64,000 bases of DNA from Amniculibacterium aquaticum (GTDB lineage Bacteria; Bacteroidota; Bacteroidia; Flavobacteriales; Weeksellaceae), in the NCBI RefSeq assembly GCF_003852705.1, contig NZ_REFA01000004.1:62001-126000 (forward strand), in the 5' to 3' direction. Shown here piece after piece: positions 14,618-24,700 of the stretch. The notes below the pieces were generated by a model. That model saw only the letters and a program-made list of their open reading frames with translations. It did not search any database and had not been told where the DNA came from. Within the stretch, counting starts at the first letter, position 1. Each line of letters opens with the position of its first letter. The translations under genes and the position numbers were made by a program.

Positions 14618-15580
14618 TTACCAAACCAATGATGCGGCACCAAGAATGGCGGCGTCGGATTCGTTCATCTTGCTGACTGCAAATTTCACTTTATTTTGAA
14701 AGATTGGTAAAACCATTTTCTCCATTTCTTCATAAGCCGGTTTCAAAAGATAATCTCCAGCTTTTACCACTCCTCCAAAAAACAAAATGGCCTCTGGTGA
14801 AGAAAACATCACGAAATTTGCCAAGGCTTTACCTAAAATCTCACCGGTATATCGGAAAACTTCTAGGGCAGCAGCATCTCCTTTTTCGGCACATTCAAAT
14901 GCGGTTTTGGCATCTACTTCTTCGAGAGGGATTGAATTTAAAAGAGAATCAGGATGAGCAGCTCTAAACTCTTTGGCTGTAATGGCAATTCCCGTTGCCG
15001 AAGCATAGGTTTCTAAGCTGCCTCTAAAACCCGTTGACCAATGCATTCTTCCATCGGGAACAATAATGGTATGCCCCAATTCGCCAGCAAAACCATCGTG
15101 TCCATAGACCATTTGACCGTTGATGACGATGCCACTTCCCACACCGGTACCCAAAGTCATCATGATGAAATTTTTAAGTCCTTTGGCTGCTCCAAATTGC
15201 ATTTCACCTTGCGCAGCAGCATTGGCATCGTTGGTTAAGGTCGCTTTTGTATTAAACTTTTTCCCAATAAGATTTGCTATATTTATTTTTCCTTTCCACT
15301 TCAGGTTGGGAGCATATTCTATACAACCGTTATAATAGTTTCCGTTGGGAGCTCCAATTCCGACCCCAATAAAATCGCACTTTGCTGCATATTGATCCAA
15401 TAAAGGTTGAGCCCTGTCATAAAGCGCATCAACAAAATCTTCAATGGTTTCGTATTTATCTGTTGGCAGTACACCTTTGGCAAGAATTTCGCCTCTTAAG
15501 TTTACAATTCCAAATTTGGTAGTTGTGCCTCCAATATCAATGCCTAGGGCAATTTGGTGGGATAGGTCAATAATTTCCAT
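14618..15580 (-). CDS. ROK family sugar kinase (probable glucokinase)
   Basis: A 320-residue ROK-family kinase. The phosphate-1 loop LGIDIGGTTTKFGIV (12-26), catalytic-region LTNDANAAAQGE, MTLGTGVGSGIV and the adenosine loop FFGGVVKAGD are all present. The usual ROK zinc motif CxCGxxGC is absent: after GELGHTIIVPDG the sequence is RMHWSTGFRGSLE with no cysteine. Glucokinase is the best guess; N-acetyl-hexosamine kinase is possible. It starts 5 bp after apt and is followed 18 bp later by msrA. Confidence 0.82.
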   Translation of the reverse strand: MEIIDLSHQIALGIDIGGTTTKFGIVNLRGEILAKGVLPTDKYETIEDFVDALYDRAQPLLDQYAAKCDFIGVGIGAPNGNYYNGCIEYAPNLKWKGKINIANLIGKKFNTKATLTNDANAAAQGEMQFGAAKGLKNFIMMTLGTGVGSGIVINGQMVYGHDGFAGELGHTIIVPDGRMHWSTGFRGSLETYASATGIAITAKEFRAAHPDSLLNSIPLEEVDAKTAFECAEKGDAAALEVFRYTGEILGKALANFVMFSSPEAILFFGGVVKAGDYLLKPAYEEMEKMVLPIFQNKVKFAVSKMNESDAAILGAASLVW

Positions 15581-15585
15581 TTCAA

Positions 15586-16128
15586 TTAATAGTGTAATAT
15601 TTGGTAAACTTCAGCATCGAATTGCGAAAGTTTCTCTTCTCCTTTCAGATCTTTTAGACCGATCAAAAAACTAAATTGACTGGCAATGGCTCCTTGCTTT
15701 TCTACCAGTTTGGCAGCCGCTTCCGTTGTACCTCCTGTAGCCAGAAGATCGTCATGAATCAGTACGCGTTGTCCGGGTTTTATCTGACCTACTTTCATTT
15801 CAATTTCTGCCGTTCCGTATTCTAAATCGTATTTTTCAGAAACAAATGGCGGTGGCAACTTCCCTTTTTTTCGTATCAAAACAAAAGGGACATCTAGGGC
15901 GACAGCAATTGCAATACCGAACAAATAGCCACGACTTTCAATTCCACAAACCACATCTATTTTATCTTTAGAAAAAGCAGCCAAGTCTGCAATAACCGCT
16001 TCATACAATTTTGGGTTAAGAAAAATAGGCGTAATGTCTTTAAACTGTATTCCCGGTATTGGAAAATCCGAAATATTCTCTATGGTTTGTTCTAAAGTTT
16101 GTATTAACTCGTCTTTCTTCATCATCAT
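15586..16128 (-). CDS. apt: Adenine phosphoribosyltransferase
   Basis: A 180-residue purine-salvage enzyme (adenine + PRPP to AMP). Visible are FPIPGIQFKDITPIF near the N-terminus, VVCGIESRGYLFG, FVLIRKKGKLP and the PRPP loop VLIHDDLLATGGT. The start is one of three consecutive ATG codons (16128, 16125, 16122). An in-frame start at 16173 would add 15 residues overlapping the upstream gene and is not supported. It follows the lipoprotein gene without a gap (upstream stop at 16130-16132). Confidence 0.95.
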   Translation of the reverse strand: MMMKKDELIQTLEQTIENISDFPIPGIQFKDITPIFLNPKLYEAVIADLAAFSKDKIDVVCGIESRGYLFGIAIAVALDVPFVLIRKKGKLPPPFVSEKYDLEYGTAEIEMKVGQIKPGQRVLIHDDLLATGGTTEAAAKLVEKQGAIASQFSFLIGLKDLKGEEKLSQFDAEVYQILHY

Positions 16129-16129
16129 T

Positions 16130-17245
16130 TTATTGAATTTGATACGAAACAATTTTCCAATCACCGTTAACATTTTTCAGACCGAAAACCACTTGCAACG
16201 AGGTTGTTTTTCCATTTTTATCGGTTACATCGTAAGATGCATTAACTGTAGAAGTTGTTGCTGATGTAGAATTGGTTGAAAGTGATTTTACAGAGAGGGA
16301 TTTTACAGCTCCAAAACCGGAAGTGGTATTGGAAAATGATTCATACGAACCCCAATTTGGATTCTGAGATCCTTCGTAAGCCGCCTTTAAATTTTGTGCA
16401 TTTAGATTACTCAAAAATTTAGATACCGAATTTTTAGGATCTGCAACAGGCCGAACCACTTCTGGCACCACTTCTGTTGGAAGTGCTGTAGAATCGGAGA
16501 CCACAACTTTTGGTTTTTGTAAAGCATCAGGATTGATAGAAATACCTGTTTTGGTTAATTGATACGTTTTCTTTGTTGTTTTAATACTGACTTTAATGTC
16601 AATTTTATTATCAAAAATCTTGTCTTGAGGTATTGAAGAAAAATTCAAATAAAAACCTCTAAAATGGTTATCGGACATGATGTTTTTGGAGGTTGATATT
16701 TTGCTTCCGCCACTGTACACTTCCATTAAAGTTTCTAAACCTGCATCAGAAAACTCGATTTCTTTATTGGCCTGATCCACCAATCGAGGAACTACTTTTA
16801 AAGCTTTCACTCCCAGGCTATCACTACCTACAGGCACGATGTCGATGTTTAGAGACGATGCCTCTACATCATTTTTGTCGACTTCACTTGCGGTAACATT
16901 TCCGAAAATATTCATTTCACCAAGAGAAGGAGGCCCGGAGCTTGTCCAATCCATTCCATTTTTTTGAGCCGTTTGATCGGCCAAACTTAGAATTTCTTCT
17001 ACATTTTTACCGTTAAGTAATTTAGAGAGTTGCTTCAGTTCTGTAATATCATCGTCTCCGTTAACAGCAAACTTTTTGAGGATATAAAGCGCTTCATTGA
17101 ACTTTATTTGCTGCAAAGTGGTTAGCGAAGATGCCATATCGTTGATACTGGACTGAAAAGCTTGAGTACTGCTGGCATCTACACGGTCTTTTTTACAAGA
17201 AACCAATAAAAAAAGAAGAAACAAATAAGGGATTAATTTTTTCAT
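16130..17245 (-). CDS. Uncharacterised lipoprotein
   Basis: A 371-residue lipoprotein: MKKLIPYLFLLFLLVSCKKD (lipobox LVSC, Cys17). The segment after it (about 25-80) is helical and resembles the DUF6694-type pattern (SINDMASSL, FNEALYILKKF). The centre is beta-rich, and the C-terminal ~90 residues (SKFLSNLNAQNLKAAYEGSQ to WKIVSYQIQ) look like a SnoaL/NTF2-like or DUF4864-like fold, which is only a weak impression. It is the first gene of the lipoprotein-apt-ROK-msrA operon. The start at 17245 keeps the signal sequence; codons further upstream (17272) are unlikely. Confidence 0.65.
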   Translation of the reverse strand: MKKLIPYLFLLFLLVSCKKDRVDASSTQAFQSSINDMASSLTTLQQIKFNEALYILKKFAVNGDDDITELKQLSKLLNGKNVEEILSLADQTAQKNGMDWTSSGPPSLGEMNIFGNVTASEVDKNDVEASSLNIDIVPVGSDSLGVKALKVVPRLVDQANKEIEFSDAGLETLMEVYSGGSKISTSKNIMSDNHFRGFYLNFSSIPQDKIFDNKIDIKVSIKTTKKTYQLTKTGISINPDALQKPKVVVSDSTALPTEVVPEVVRPVADPKNSVSKFLSNLNAQNLKAAYEGSQNPNWGSYESFSNTTSGFGAVKSLSVKSLSTNSTSATTSTVNASYDVTDKNGKTTSLQVVFGLKNVNGDWKIVSYQIQ

Positions 17246-17308
17246 ATTTAAAATATTCAACACTTTAACCATTTACAGAAATTTCAAAATAAATGGGCAT
17301 GTAGAATA

Positions 17309-17338
17309 CAAAAATATGAAAAATGCTTAATTGTACAA
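17309..17338 (-). promoter_or_regulatory. Promoter of the lipoprotein-apt-ROK-msrA operon
   Basis: On the minus strand TTG (17338-17336), 19 nt spacer, TATTTTTG (17316-17309). An excellent match to the Bacteroidota −33/−7 consensus. Confidence 0.6.
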
Positions 17339-17362
17339 CGAAAAGAAAAAGGATTATTGAAA

Positions 17363-17426
17363 GGAGGCGGATAAATAAGTAATGAAATTACTTAAGGTTT
17401 TGCTTGCTTTTGATGTCTCCGCCTCC
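17363..17426. repeat. Structured intergenic repeat, copy 1
   Basis: Outer arms GGAGGCGGA (17363-17371) and TCCGCCTCC (17418-17426) pair perfectly. Inside, AAGTAAT-gaa-ATTACTT (17377-17393) forms a second hairpin, followed by a single-stranded-looking stretch rich in TTTTGCTTGC. A 30-nt internal block (17387-17416) is identical in copy 2, 137 bp downstream. Could be a structured RNA or a repetitive extragenic element. Confidence 0.75.
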
Positions 17427-17498
17427 AGAAATTTTTGCAAATATATAATTTTATAGTTTTAATCAAAGATAAAAACTAAACAATCGATTAATAAAAGA

Positions 17499-17565
17499 AG
17501 AGGCGGAAAGGAAAAGTAATAAAATTACTTAAGGTTTTGCTTGCTTTTGATGTTATTCCGCCTCC
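17499..17565. repeat. Structured intergenic repeat, copy 2
   Basis: Outer arms GAGGCGGAA (17500-17508) and TTCCGCCTC (17556-17564) pair perfectly. The inner hairpin AAGTAAT-aaa-ATTACTT is at 17514-17530. The block 17524-17553 is identical to copy 1. The outer stem differs in register from copy 1 but is still fully paired, and the inner loop differs (aaa for gaa). Confidence 0.75.
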
Positions 17566-17770
17566 ATATTTTTTAAAAACAATTGTAGAGGGAATGAAAA
17601 AGGAAGTCACCCTAAAAGTAACTAAGAAAATCTGAAGCACATCTCTTTCAAGATATCGTGCATTATCCATTGAAATTGTGTTTTGTTTTTGTTACTTTAT
17701 TGTAACTTCTTTTTTCATCGTTACAAAATTACATTATTTTTTAAAACTTTCACAAAAAAAATTAAATAAA
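17566..17770. other. Spacer between structured repeats and the ACIII operon end
   Basis: No gene is supported here; the short frame over 17488-17670 just overlaps the repeat. The sequence is AT-rich and ends at the actF terminator. Confidence 0.5.
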
Positions 17771-17771
17771 A

Positions 17772-17794
17772 AAAGCCCGAAAAAATCGGGCTTT
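17772..17794. terminator. Terminator of the act (ACIII) operon
   Basis: AAAGCCCGA (17772-17780) pairs perfectly with TCGGGCTTT (17786-17794) around AAAAA. On the minus strand it is followed by a long T-run. Confidence 0.85.
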
Positions 17795-17816
17795 GTATTT
17801 GGATGTAAAATCAGTC

Positions 17817-19145
17817 TTAGAATGGATATTCGAAAATGATTGATTCGTGTAGGAATGGGTTTCCTGAAGGGATCAGCTTCATTTTTGACAATGCTGTCAA
17901 CACTACGAAGATGAATAAACCTGCAAAGAAAACTACAGAACCGATTTCTAACAATCCGAAGTTCCAGAATGGACCTACTGTTCCTGGCATTACCATTAGG
18001 AAGTGCGTGATTAATTGTCCAAAGATTACTACCACGGCCATGGTAACGACCACTTTGTAATTTCTCTTAATGCTTGAGCTCACCATTACAATTAATGGAA
18101 TTAGGAAAGCTGGAATTAAACTTGGCAAGAACAATTGTGGATAGTATTCAAATCGTCCTAAGAAATAGTTAACTTCTTCCGGTACATCGGCATACCAATA
18201 CAACATAAACTGACAGAACCAAGTGTATGTCCAAAGCATTGAAGATGCAAATAAGAACTTACCTAAGTCGTGTAAGTGGTTGTCGTTGAATTGAGGTAAA
18301 AATCCTTTTCTCTTCAAATAAACAGAAATGATGATGATCACAGCAATTGCAGCAGCTAAGCAGCTTACTAAAGCATACCAAATATACATGGTAGAATACC
18401 AGTGTGGGTCGATGGACATCAACCAATCCCAAGCCCAAGCTGCAGAGCAAAATCCGAAGAAAGCGATGTAGCCTACAGACCAGCTGTAAATTTTCTTATA
18501 AACTTCTCTGGATTTTGTTTCGTCCATTTTTTTAGTTAAAGACTTCAACTTCCATACGAAGAAAGATCCTCCTACTACATAGATTAAGGTTCTAATCACA
18601 TAGAAAGGTACATTTAAGAATTTTTTCTTTTCGAAAATCAATGGATCAAATTCTGGTGAATTAGGATCAACCAAAGCCGGATCCATCCAGTGGAAAAGAT
18701 GACCAAAATGAGCAGCATTCAAAATCGCAATGATAATCAATACGCCACCTGCCCAAGGCATGAAAGAACCTACGGCTTCCATTACTCTGGTAATAATGAT
18801 GGACCATCCTGCATGAGCGACATGCTGAATGCTATAGAAAAACATTGCTGCGGCACTTAATCCGAAAAGGAAAACTGCTACAAAATGAATTGCAGATAAA
18901 GGTTCGTTGGCAATTTGATGCTTTACATGTTCGATATGAGATGCAGCATCATGTCCTCCGTTCATTTCACTAGAATGCGTTGGTGCATTGTGTCCGTTGG
19001 CATGAACCGTTTCCATCAAATGGGTGATTTTAGCTTCGTCTCCTAACAAACCGTGGTTCATCATATAACCTGCTCCAAAAAGAACTAACCCTAGAACAAT
19101 CAGTATAATCGATATTAATCTTAATTTAGGTGAAAATGTGTACAT
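17817..19145 (-). CDS. actF: Alternative complex III subunit ActF (quinol:cytochrome c oxidoreductase membrane protein)
   Basis: A 442-residue integral membrane protein with about ten helices, the last subunit of ACIII. The N-terminus has one helix, then a His/Ala-rich periplasmic segment (about 35-70), then helices including LSAAAMFFYSIQHVAHAGWS and the WAWDWLMSIDPHWYSTMY motif typical of ActF. It starts 16 bp after actE and is followed by a terminator; the cox genes that often follow actF in Bacteroidota are not next to it here. Confidence 0.92.
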   Translation of the reverse strand: MYTFSPKLRLISIILIVLGLVLFGAGYMMNHGLLGDEAKITHLMETVHANGHNAPTHSSEMNGGHDAASHIEHVKHQIANEPLSAIHFVAVFLFGLSAAAMFFYSIQHVAHAGWSIIITRVMEAVGSFMPWAGGVLIIIAILNAAHFGHLFHWMDPALVDPNSPEFDPLIFEKKKFLNVPFYVIRTLIYVVGGSFFVWKLKSLTKKMDETKSREVYKKIYSWSVGYIAFFGFCSAAWAWDWLMSIDPHWYSTMYIWYALVSCLAAAIAVIIIISVYLKRKGFLPQFNDNHLHDLGKFLFASSMLWTYTWFCQFMLYWYADVPEEVNYFLGRFEYYPQLFLPSLIPAFLIPLIVMVSSSIKRNYKVVVTMAVVVIFGQLITHFLMVMPGTVGPFWNFGLLEIGSVVFFAGLFIFVVLTALSKMKLIPSGNPFLHESIIFEYPF

Positions 19146-19161
19146 TTTAAAATTCTTTTAG

Positions 19162-19872
19162 TTATTTAGTTGCAGGTTTATCACTCGCTTCCGCAGGAGC
19201 CGCTTCTGTAGTTGCAGCAGGAGCTGCAGCAGTTGCAGGCGCAGGATTTAATCCTCCTTTAAAAGCACTCATCACATACATGGCGACTCTCCAACGGTCA
19301 CCCGGTTGAAGTTGCCCAGCAAAAGATCCCATGGCATTTTTACCGTGGCTAAGTACATAATGTACAGCGCCTATGGTAAGCTCTCTATCTTTGTAGTTAG
19401 GAACACCTGCATAAGCACCTCCTTGTACAATACTACCTTGTCCGTCACCTGCTTCTCCGTGGCAAGCAGCACAGACTTGGTTAAATAATTTCTTACCTCT
19501 TTCGATGTCTTTTTCCTGGTTTGCAGGATTAAGAGGTGAAGAAGTTGTCAATTTTGCAGCATCATAACCTGCGTTATAAACATCGGCTTTCATCATTTTA
19601 GATGAATTCACATCTACTACTCCATCTTTATTTTGAGATACCGTTCCATCAACAGATACCAATCCTGTAGCAAAATCATTTTTTACAAAAGCAGGAATTG
19701 AGTTTTCGTGTTTAGAATAAGCATCTTCAGCTTTTTGCAATGGATCGTACGCTACCGGAAAATACATATCTGGGAAGTACACCAACGGTGGATTGTCTTT
19801 TGGTCCACAAGAATTAAGTAAAACAGTAGTTACACCTAAGACAGCTCCTATTTTTAAAATATTATTTTTCAT
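19162..19872 (-). CDS. actE: Alternative complex III subunit ActE (mono-haem cytochrome c lipoprotein)
   Basis: A 236-residue lipoprotein cytochrome: signal ending VLLNSCGPKD (lipobox), a family-specific segment PDMYFPVAYDPLQ, one haem-binding CAACH in FNQVCAACHGEAGDGQGS, and MGSFAGQLQPGDRW, whose Met is the likely sixth ligand. The C-terminus is an Ala/Pro/Thr-rich tail. The start MKNNILK at 19872 is preferred; ATG 19881 would overlap actD by 8 bp. It is thought to carry electrons within or out of ACIII. Confidence 0.92.
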   Translation of the reverse strand: MKNNILKIGAVLGVTTVLLNSCGPKDNPPLVYFPDMYFPVAYDPLQKAEDAYSKHENSIPAFVKNDFATGLVSVDGTVSQNKDGVVDVNSSKMMKADVYNAGYDAAKLTTSSPLNPANQEKDIERGKKLFNQVCAACHGEAGDGQGSIVQGGAYAGVPNYKDRELTIGAVHYVLSHGKNAMGSFAGQLQPGDRWRVAMYVMSAFKGGLNPAPATAAAPAATTEAAPAEASDKPATK

Positions 19873-19873
19873 A

Positions 19874-20395
19874 TTAAGCATCTTTTACGGTTATTTCTTC
19901 AACTCCGGTTTCAACAAATAATTGTTTTACAGCATCCACATTGTCGGTAACAATTTCCATTAGAAATTTATCGTCGGTTGTTCTTGGATCTGGGTTTTGT
20001 GGTGGACAACCAGGATACATTTTATTTCTTACTAAGAAAGTCCAAGACATCATGTGTGCAGCACAAAATACCATTAATTCGAACATTGGAACTACGAAAG
20101 CTGGCATATTCTCCCCCCAAGTAAAAGCAGGTTTACCACCAATATTTTGAGGCCAATCGTGGTTCATCATGTACCAAGTGGATAGAATACCGATTAAAAT
20201 TCCGTAAACTGCATAACACCAAGCAGCGTCAGAAAGTCTGGTCTTCTTAAGTCCTAAAGCTTTATCAAGCCCGTGAACAGGAAAAGGAGTATAAACTTCA
20301 TTAATTTCAATTCCTTTTTCTCTAAATGATTTTACGCCTTGCATCAAATCATCATCGTCGGCGTATAAGCCGTATACAATTTTAGTGGTGCTCAT
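19874..20395 (-). CDS. actD: Alternative complex III subunit ActD (DUF3341)
   Basis: A 173-residue membrane subunit of the DUF3341 family: cytoplasmic start MSTTKIVYGLYADDDDLMQG, two transmembrane helices (about 60-80 and 97-117), and a C-terminal tail with GCPPQNPDPRTTDDKF. The start at 20395 overlaps the end of actC by 14 bp, which suggests translational coupling; upstream in-frame residues from 20422 are not family-like. Confidence 0.9.
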   Translation of the reverse strand: MSTTKIVYGLYADDDDLMQGVKSFREKGIEINEVYTPFPVHGLDKALGLKKTRLSDAAWCYAVYGILIGILSTWYMMNHDWPQNIGGKPAFTWGENMPAFVVPMFELMVFCAAHMMSWTFLVRNKMYPGCPPQNPDPRTTDDKFLMEIVTDNVDAVKQLFVETGVEEITVKDA

Positions 20396-21779
20396 CTCCT
20401 TCTTTTGCTTTATAGGTTTCACCTGACATTTTCAAAATAGATTTCAATTCAGCCTGTGCAATTACAGGGAATGTTCTTGCGTAAAGTAGGAATAATACGG
20501 AGAAGAATCCTATTGTTCCTAAGTAAACTCCAACATCAATAATGGTTGGCATAAACATGGTCCAAGTCGATGGTAAATAATCTCTAGAAATGTTGATTAC
20601 GATGATGTCAAATCTTTCGAACCACATACCGATATTGATGATCAATGCCACGAAGAAAGTCCAGAAGATATTAGTTCTTAGTTTTTTGAACCAGAAAGAT
20701 GCAGGAACAACTAAGTTACAAATAATCAACGCCCAGAAAGCCCACCAGTAAGGTCCAGTTGCTGCACCTGGAGATAGGTATGTAAAATCTTCGTATCGTG
20801 ATCCCGAATACCATCCGATGAAATACTCGGTAGCATAAGCTACAGTTACCATACCACCGGTTACAACGATTACGATGTTCATGATCTCTATGTGATACAT
20901 GGTGATGTAATCTTCCAGGTTACACACCTTTCTAGCCACCAACAATAATGTTTGTACCATCGCGAATCCAGAGAAGATTGCTCCGGCAACGAAGTATGGA
21001 GGATAGATGGTTGAGTGCCAACCTTTGATTACTGAAGTAGCAAAGTCAAAGGATACCGTTGTGTGTACCGAGAATACTAGTGGAGTTGCAAGACCTGCCA
21101 ATACCAAAGATAATTCTTCGAATCTTTGCCAATGTTTTGCTTTTCCACCCCAACCGAATGCTAATAAAGTATAAATCTTTTTAGTCCAAGGTGTTTTTGC
21201 TCTATCTCTGATCATCGCAAAGTCAGGGATCAATCCCATGAACCAGAATACGGTTGATACTGAGAAATAAGTAGAGATTGCAAATACATCCCAAAGTAAT
21301 GGAGAGTTGAAGTTGGTCCACAAAGTACCGTATTGGTTCGGGATTGGGAATACCCAATATCCTACCCAAACTCTACCCATGTGAATAACCGGGAAGATGG
21401 CTGCTTGTACTACCGCAAAGATTGTCATCGCTTCCGCAGAACGGTTAACGGACATTCTCCATCTTTGTCTAAATAATAACAATACCGCAGAGATCAAGGT
21501 TCCGGCGTGACCAATACCTACCCACCAAACGAAGTTAGTAATATCCCAACCCCAGTTGTTGGTTCTGTTTAGTCCCCATGCTCCAATACCAGTACCGATA
21601 GTGTAAGCGATGCAACCAAATCCATAGATGAAAAGTACTAAGGCAGCATATAGTGATACCCACCACAATTTGCCTGCTCTTTCTTCTATAGGTCTTGCGA
21701 TATCTTCCGTGATATCATGATAAGTCTTGTGACCAATAATTAAAGGTTCCCTTATCGGAGCTTCGTAATGTCCTGACAT
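20382..21779 (-). CDS. actC: Alternative complex III subunit ActC (NrfD/PsrC-like quinol-binding membrane protein)
   Basis: A 465-residue membrane protein with about ten helices, homologous to NrfD/PsrC. In known ACIII structures ActC binds menaquinol. Recognisable segments are EPLIIGHKTYHDITEDI (N-terminal), WWVGIGHAGTLISAVLLL, SVHTTVSFDFA and STIYPPYFVAGAIFSG. It lies 18 bp downstream of actB. Confidence 0.95.
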   Translation of the reverse strand: MSGHYEAPIREPLIIGHKTYHDITEDIARPIEERAGKLWWVSLYAALVLFIYGFGCIAYTIGTGIGAWGLNRTNNWGWDITNFVWWVGIGHAGTLISAVLLLFRQRWRMSVNRSAEAMTIFAVVQAAIFPVIHMGRVWVGYWVFPIPNQYGTLWTNFNSPLLWDVFAISTYFSVSTVFWFMGLIPDFAMIRDRAKTPWTKKIYTLLAFGWGGKAKHWQRFEELSLVLAGLATPLVFSVHTTVSFDFATSVIKGWHSTIYPPYFVAGAIFSGFAMVQTLLLVARKVCNLEDYITMYHIEIMNIVIVVTGGMVTVAYATEYFIGWYSGSRYEDFTYLSPGAATGPYWWAFWALIICNLVVPASFWFKKLRTNIFWTFFVALIINIGMWFERFDIIVINISRDYLPSTWTMFMPTIIDVGVYLGTIGFFSVLFLLYARTFPVIAQAELKSILKMSGETYKAKEGDEHH

Positions 21780-21797
21780 TTTTTACCTATTTATTAT

Positions 21798-24700
21798 TTA
21801 AACTTTATTTTCTTTTCTATTTCTCACTTTCGTATGGTAGAATACATTTGGTTTGGTACCAATTTCTTCTAACAAGATATATCTTCTGTTGCTTGCGAAA
21901 AGTTTTCTCACATGAGAAGATTTATCATTCATATCACCGAACTGGATTGCACCAGTAGAACACGCTTTAGAACAAGCAGTTTGGAATTCTCCGTCTTCTA
22001 CTTTTCTACCGTCTTTCTTAGCTTCCAAAATGGTCTGTTGTGTCATTTGGATACACATAGAACATTTTTCCATAACCCCTCTGGTTCTTACCACAACATC
22101 CGGATTCAATACCATTCTTCCTAGATCGTTGTTTTGGTTATAATCGAATTTATCATTCAAATTATAAGTAAACCAGTTGAATCTTCTTACTTTGTATGGA
22201 CAGTTGTTTGCACAATATCTTGTACCCACACATCTGTTGTATGCCATTTGGTTTTGACCTTGCTTACCGTGAGAAGTTGCCGCAACTGGACAAACCGTTT
22301 CACATGGTGCGTGGTTACAGTGCTGACACATTACCGGTTGGAAGATTACATCAGGGTTGTCCGCAGGGTGGTTCAAGATACCACTTTCTTTATCGAAAGC
22401 ATGACCGTACATTCCTGGTACATCCAAACCTTCAGCTACGGCTTCGGCAGGTTGAATTTTTCTTACAGCAGAATAGTAACGGTCGATTCTCAACCAATAC
22501 ATATCTCTGGACATTCTTACCTCGTCTTTACCAACAACAGGTACATTGTTTTCTGCTTGACAAGCGATGACACAAGCACCACATCCTGTACAAGCATTTA
22601 AGTCTACAGACATGTTGAAGTGTGGACCGTCGGTATCGTCATAAGAATTCCAAAGGTCAATTTTTCTTGCTGCAGTAGCCTGACCCGTAATTGTATGGTA
22701 TTCGATTGGTTTGTTCCATCCGTTTTTAGGATCGTTGAAAGGTACATTGATGAAATCTGCTAAAGATACTTCTTTTGCGATGTCATAACGACCCATTACT
22801 GTATTTTGAAGCTGCATTCCGGCAAACTCATGTCCAGAACCTGTTTTTTCGATTTTAACATTGGTAACGACCAAATTATTTCCATCGAACAAAGGATATG
22901 CATTGATACCTGTAGCAGCAACTTTACCAGAGCTTTTCTTACCGTAACCCAAGGCAAGACCTAGTGATCCTTGCGCTTGACCCGGTTGTATAAAAACTGG
23001 AATATTTTCTAATTTAACATTCCCTGCGGTAAGTGTTACCAAATCACCATTCAATTGCATTCTACCGTTAAGATCGTTTGACAATCCTAAAGTTTTAGCA
23101 TCTGCTGGGGAAATGGTTAGGTAGTTATCCCAAGACAATCGTGAAATTGGATCTGGTAATTCTTGCAACCAAGGGTTGTTGGATTGTGTACCGTCACCAA
23201 TTGCAGTTTTTGTATATAATTTTAATTCGAATTCTGAAGCTTTGAAGTTTCCTAAATCCGCTACAGCTTGAGCAGCATTACCACCGGAATAAGCCAATGT
23301 TGTAGCAACACCACCTGCATTGAATCCGTTATATAATGCTTGGTTAAATGGTGTAGCTCCTAGTAATGTAGTTGCATTGGTCTTTAAATAATCATAATAA
23401 TTATTTAGCTCACTTCCTTTACCATTAATCCACACCAATAGAGATTCTTCCAACTGTCTTGGTTTGAAAATCTTTTGAATGGTTGGCTGCATTAATGAAT
23501 AAGCACCCGTTTGTGGAGCAATATCTCCCCAAGACTCTAACCAGTTAGCAACAGGAATTACGACTTTAGAAGCGTCGTACATTTCGTTCTTTTTCTCAGA
23601 GAAAGACATTACGAAACCTACTTTGGAAAGCGCTTTTTTGAAGTCTTCACCTTTGTTGCTGGAGTAGATTGGGTTTACATTATTTGCGATTAACACTCCT
23701 ACTTGACCGGCATTCATCCAGCCTAAGAATTCTTGGTATCTAGCTCCGTCAAATTCTTTTAAGAAATTAGCTTTACCTGTGAAAGCTGTAGAATTCAACT
23801 TTTGATTAATCAAATGAGAAAGTACGATGGCTGCTTTAGAGCCGTCTGCCAAAACAACTGCTTTGTTTCCCTTCTCTTGTAATCTTTTTACTAAATCAGC
23901 GGCTACTTTATCCGAAGTCCCTCCATTAAGTCCGTTGTACACTTCAACTAAAAGTTTATTAACCGCACTTGGTTTAAGAGGAATTCTTGTGTCGGAGTTG
24001 GCTCCAGTTAGAGACAAATTAGACTCGATTTGGATATGCTCCAACATGTTTTCTCCAGGTACTCTTGCAGCGGCATAAGAAGACTCTAAACTTTGAGCAT
24101 TGAAATCTCCTAAGAAATCCGCTTGGAAAGACACCACCAATTCTGAGTTTGTTAGGTCATAAACCGGTAAGGCTCTTTGACCGAAAACTTCTTGCGCAGC
24201 ATCTAGATTTGCAGCGTGAGGTAGGGCATCATAAGTAACAAGTTCTGCACTTGGATATTTTGTTTTGAAATCGCCGAACAACTTCTTGAAAGTTGGAGAA
24301 GCAAAAGAGTGAGAAAGAACCACAATCTTTTTCCCTGAAGTTCCGGCATTGTTTAATGCTTTTAGAACTTCGTCATCAACCTTGTCGAAAGTTTCGTCTT
24401 TTCCGTTTAGTTTTGGTTGTTTTACCTTATCGTTATCATAAAGAGACAATACACTAGCTTGAGCTCTTGCATTGGTTTTACCCAATTCGTTTGCTGCAGG
24501 GTTTGCTTCAATCTTGATTGGTCTTCCTTCTCTTGTTTTCACCAAGACACTTGCAAAATCGGCACCATCAAAATAAGTAGATGCGAAATAATTAGCAACT
24601 CCCGGGATTACATCGTGAGGTTTTACGACATAAGGTATAGTTTTCACAACTGGTGCTTCGCAAGCGGCCAATGTAACGGCTGCAGTAGAGAAACCTAAAA

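Noticed and set aside
16128-16173. Longer apt start at 16173
   Set aside because: It would overlap the upstream lipoprotein gene and add residues absent from the Apt family.
17363-17565. Possible CRISPR array from the tandem repeats
   Set aside because: Only two copies, 137 bp apart, each itself a long dyad, without spacer regularity or cas genes.
22134-22601. Forward-strand open frames of 155 and 124 codons opposite actB
   Set aside because: Antisense to the ferredoxin part of actB; cysteine-rich by mirror effect only.
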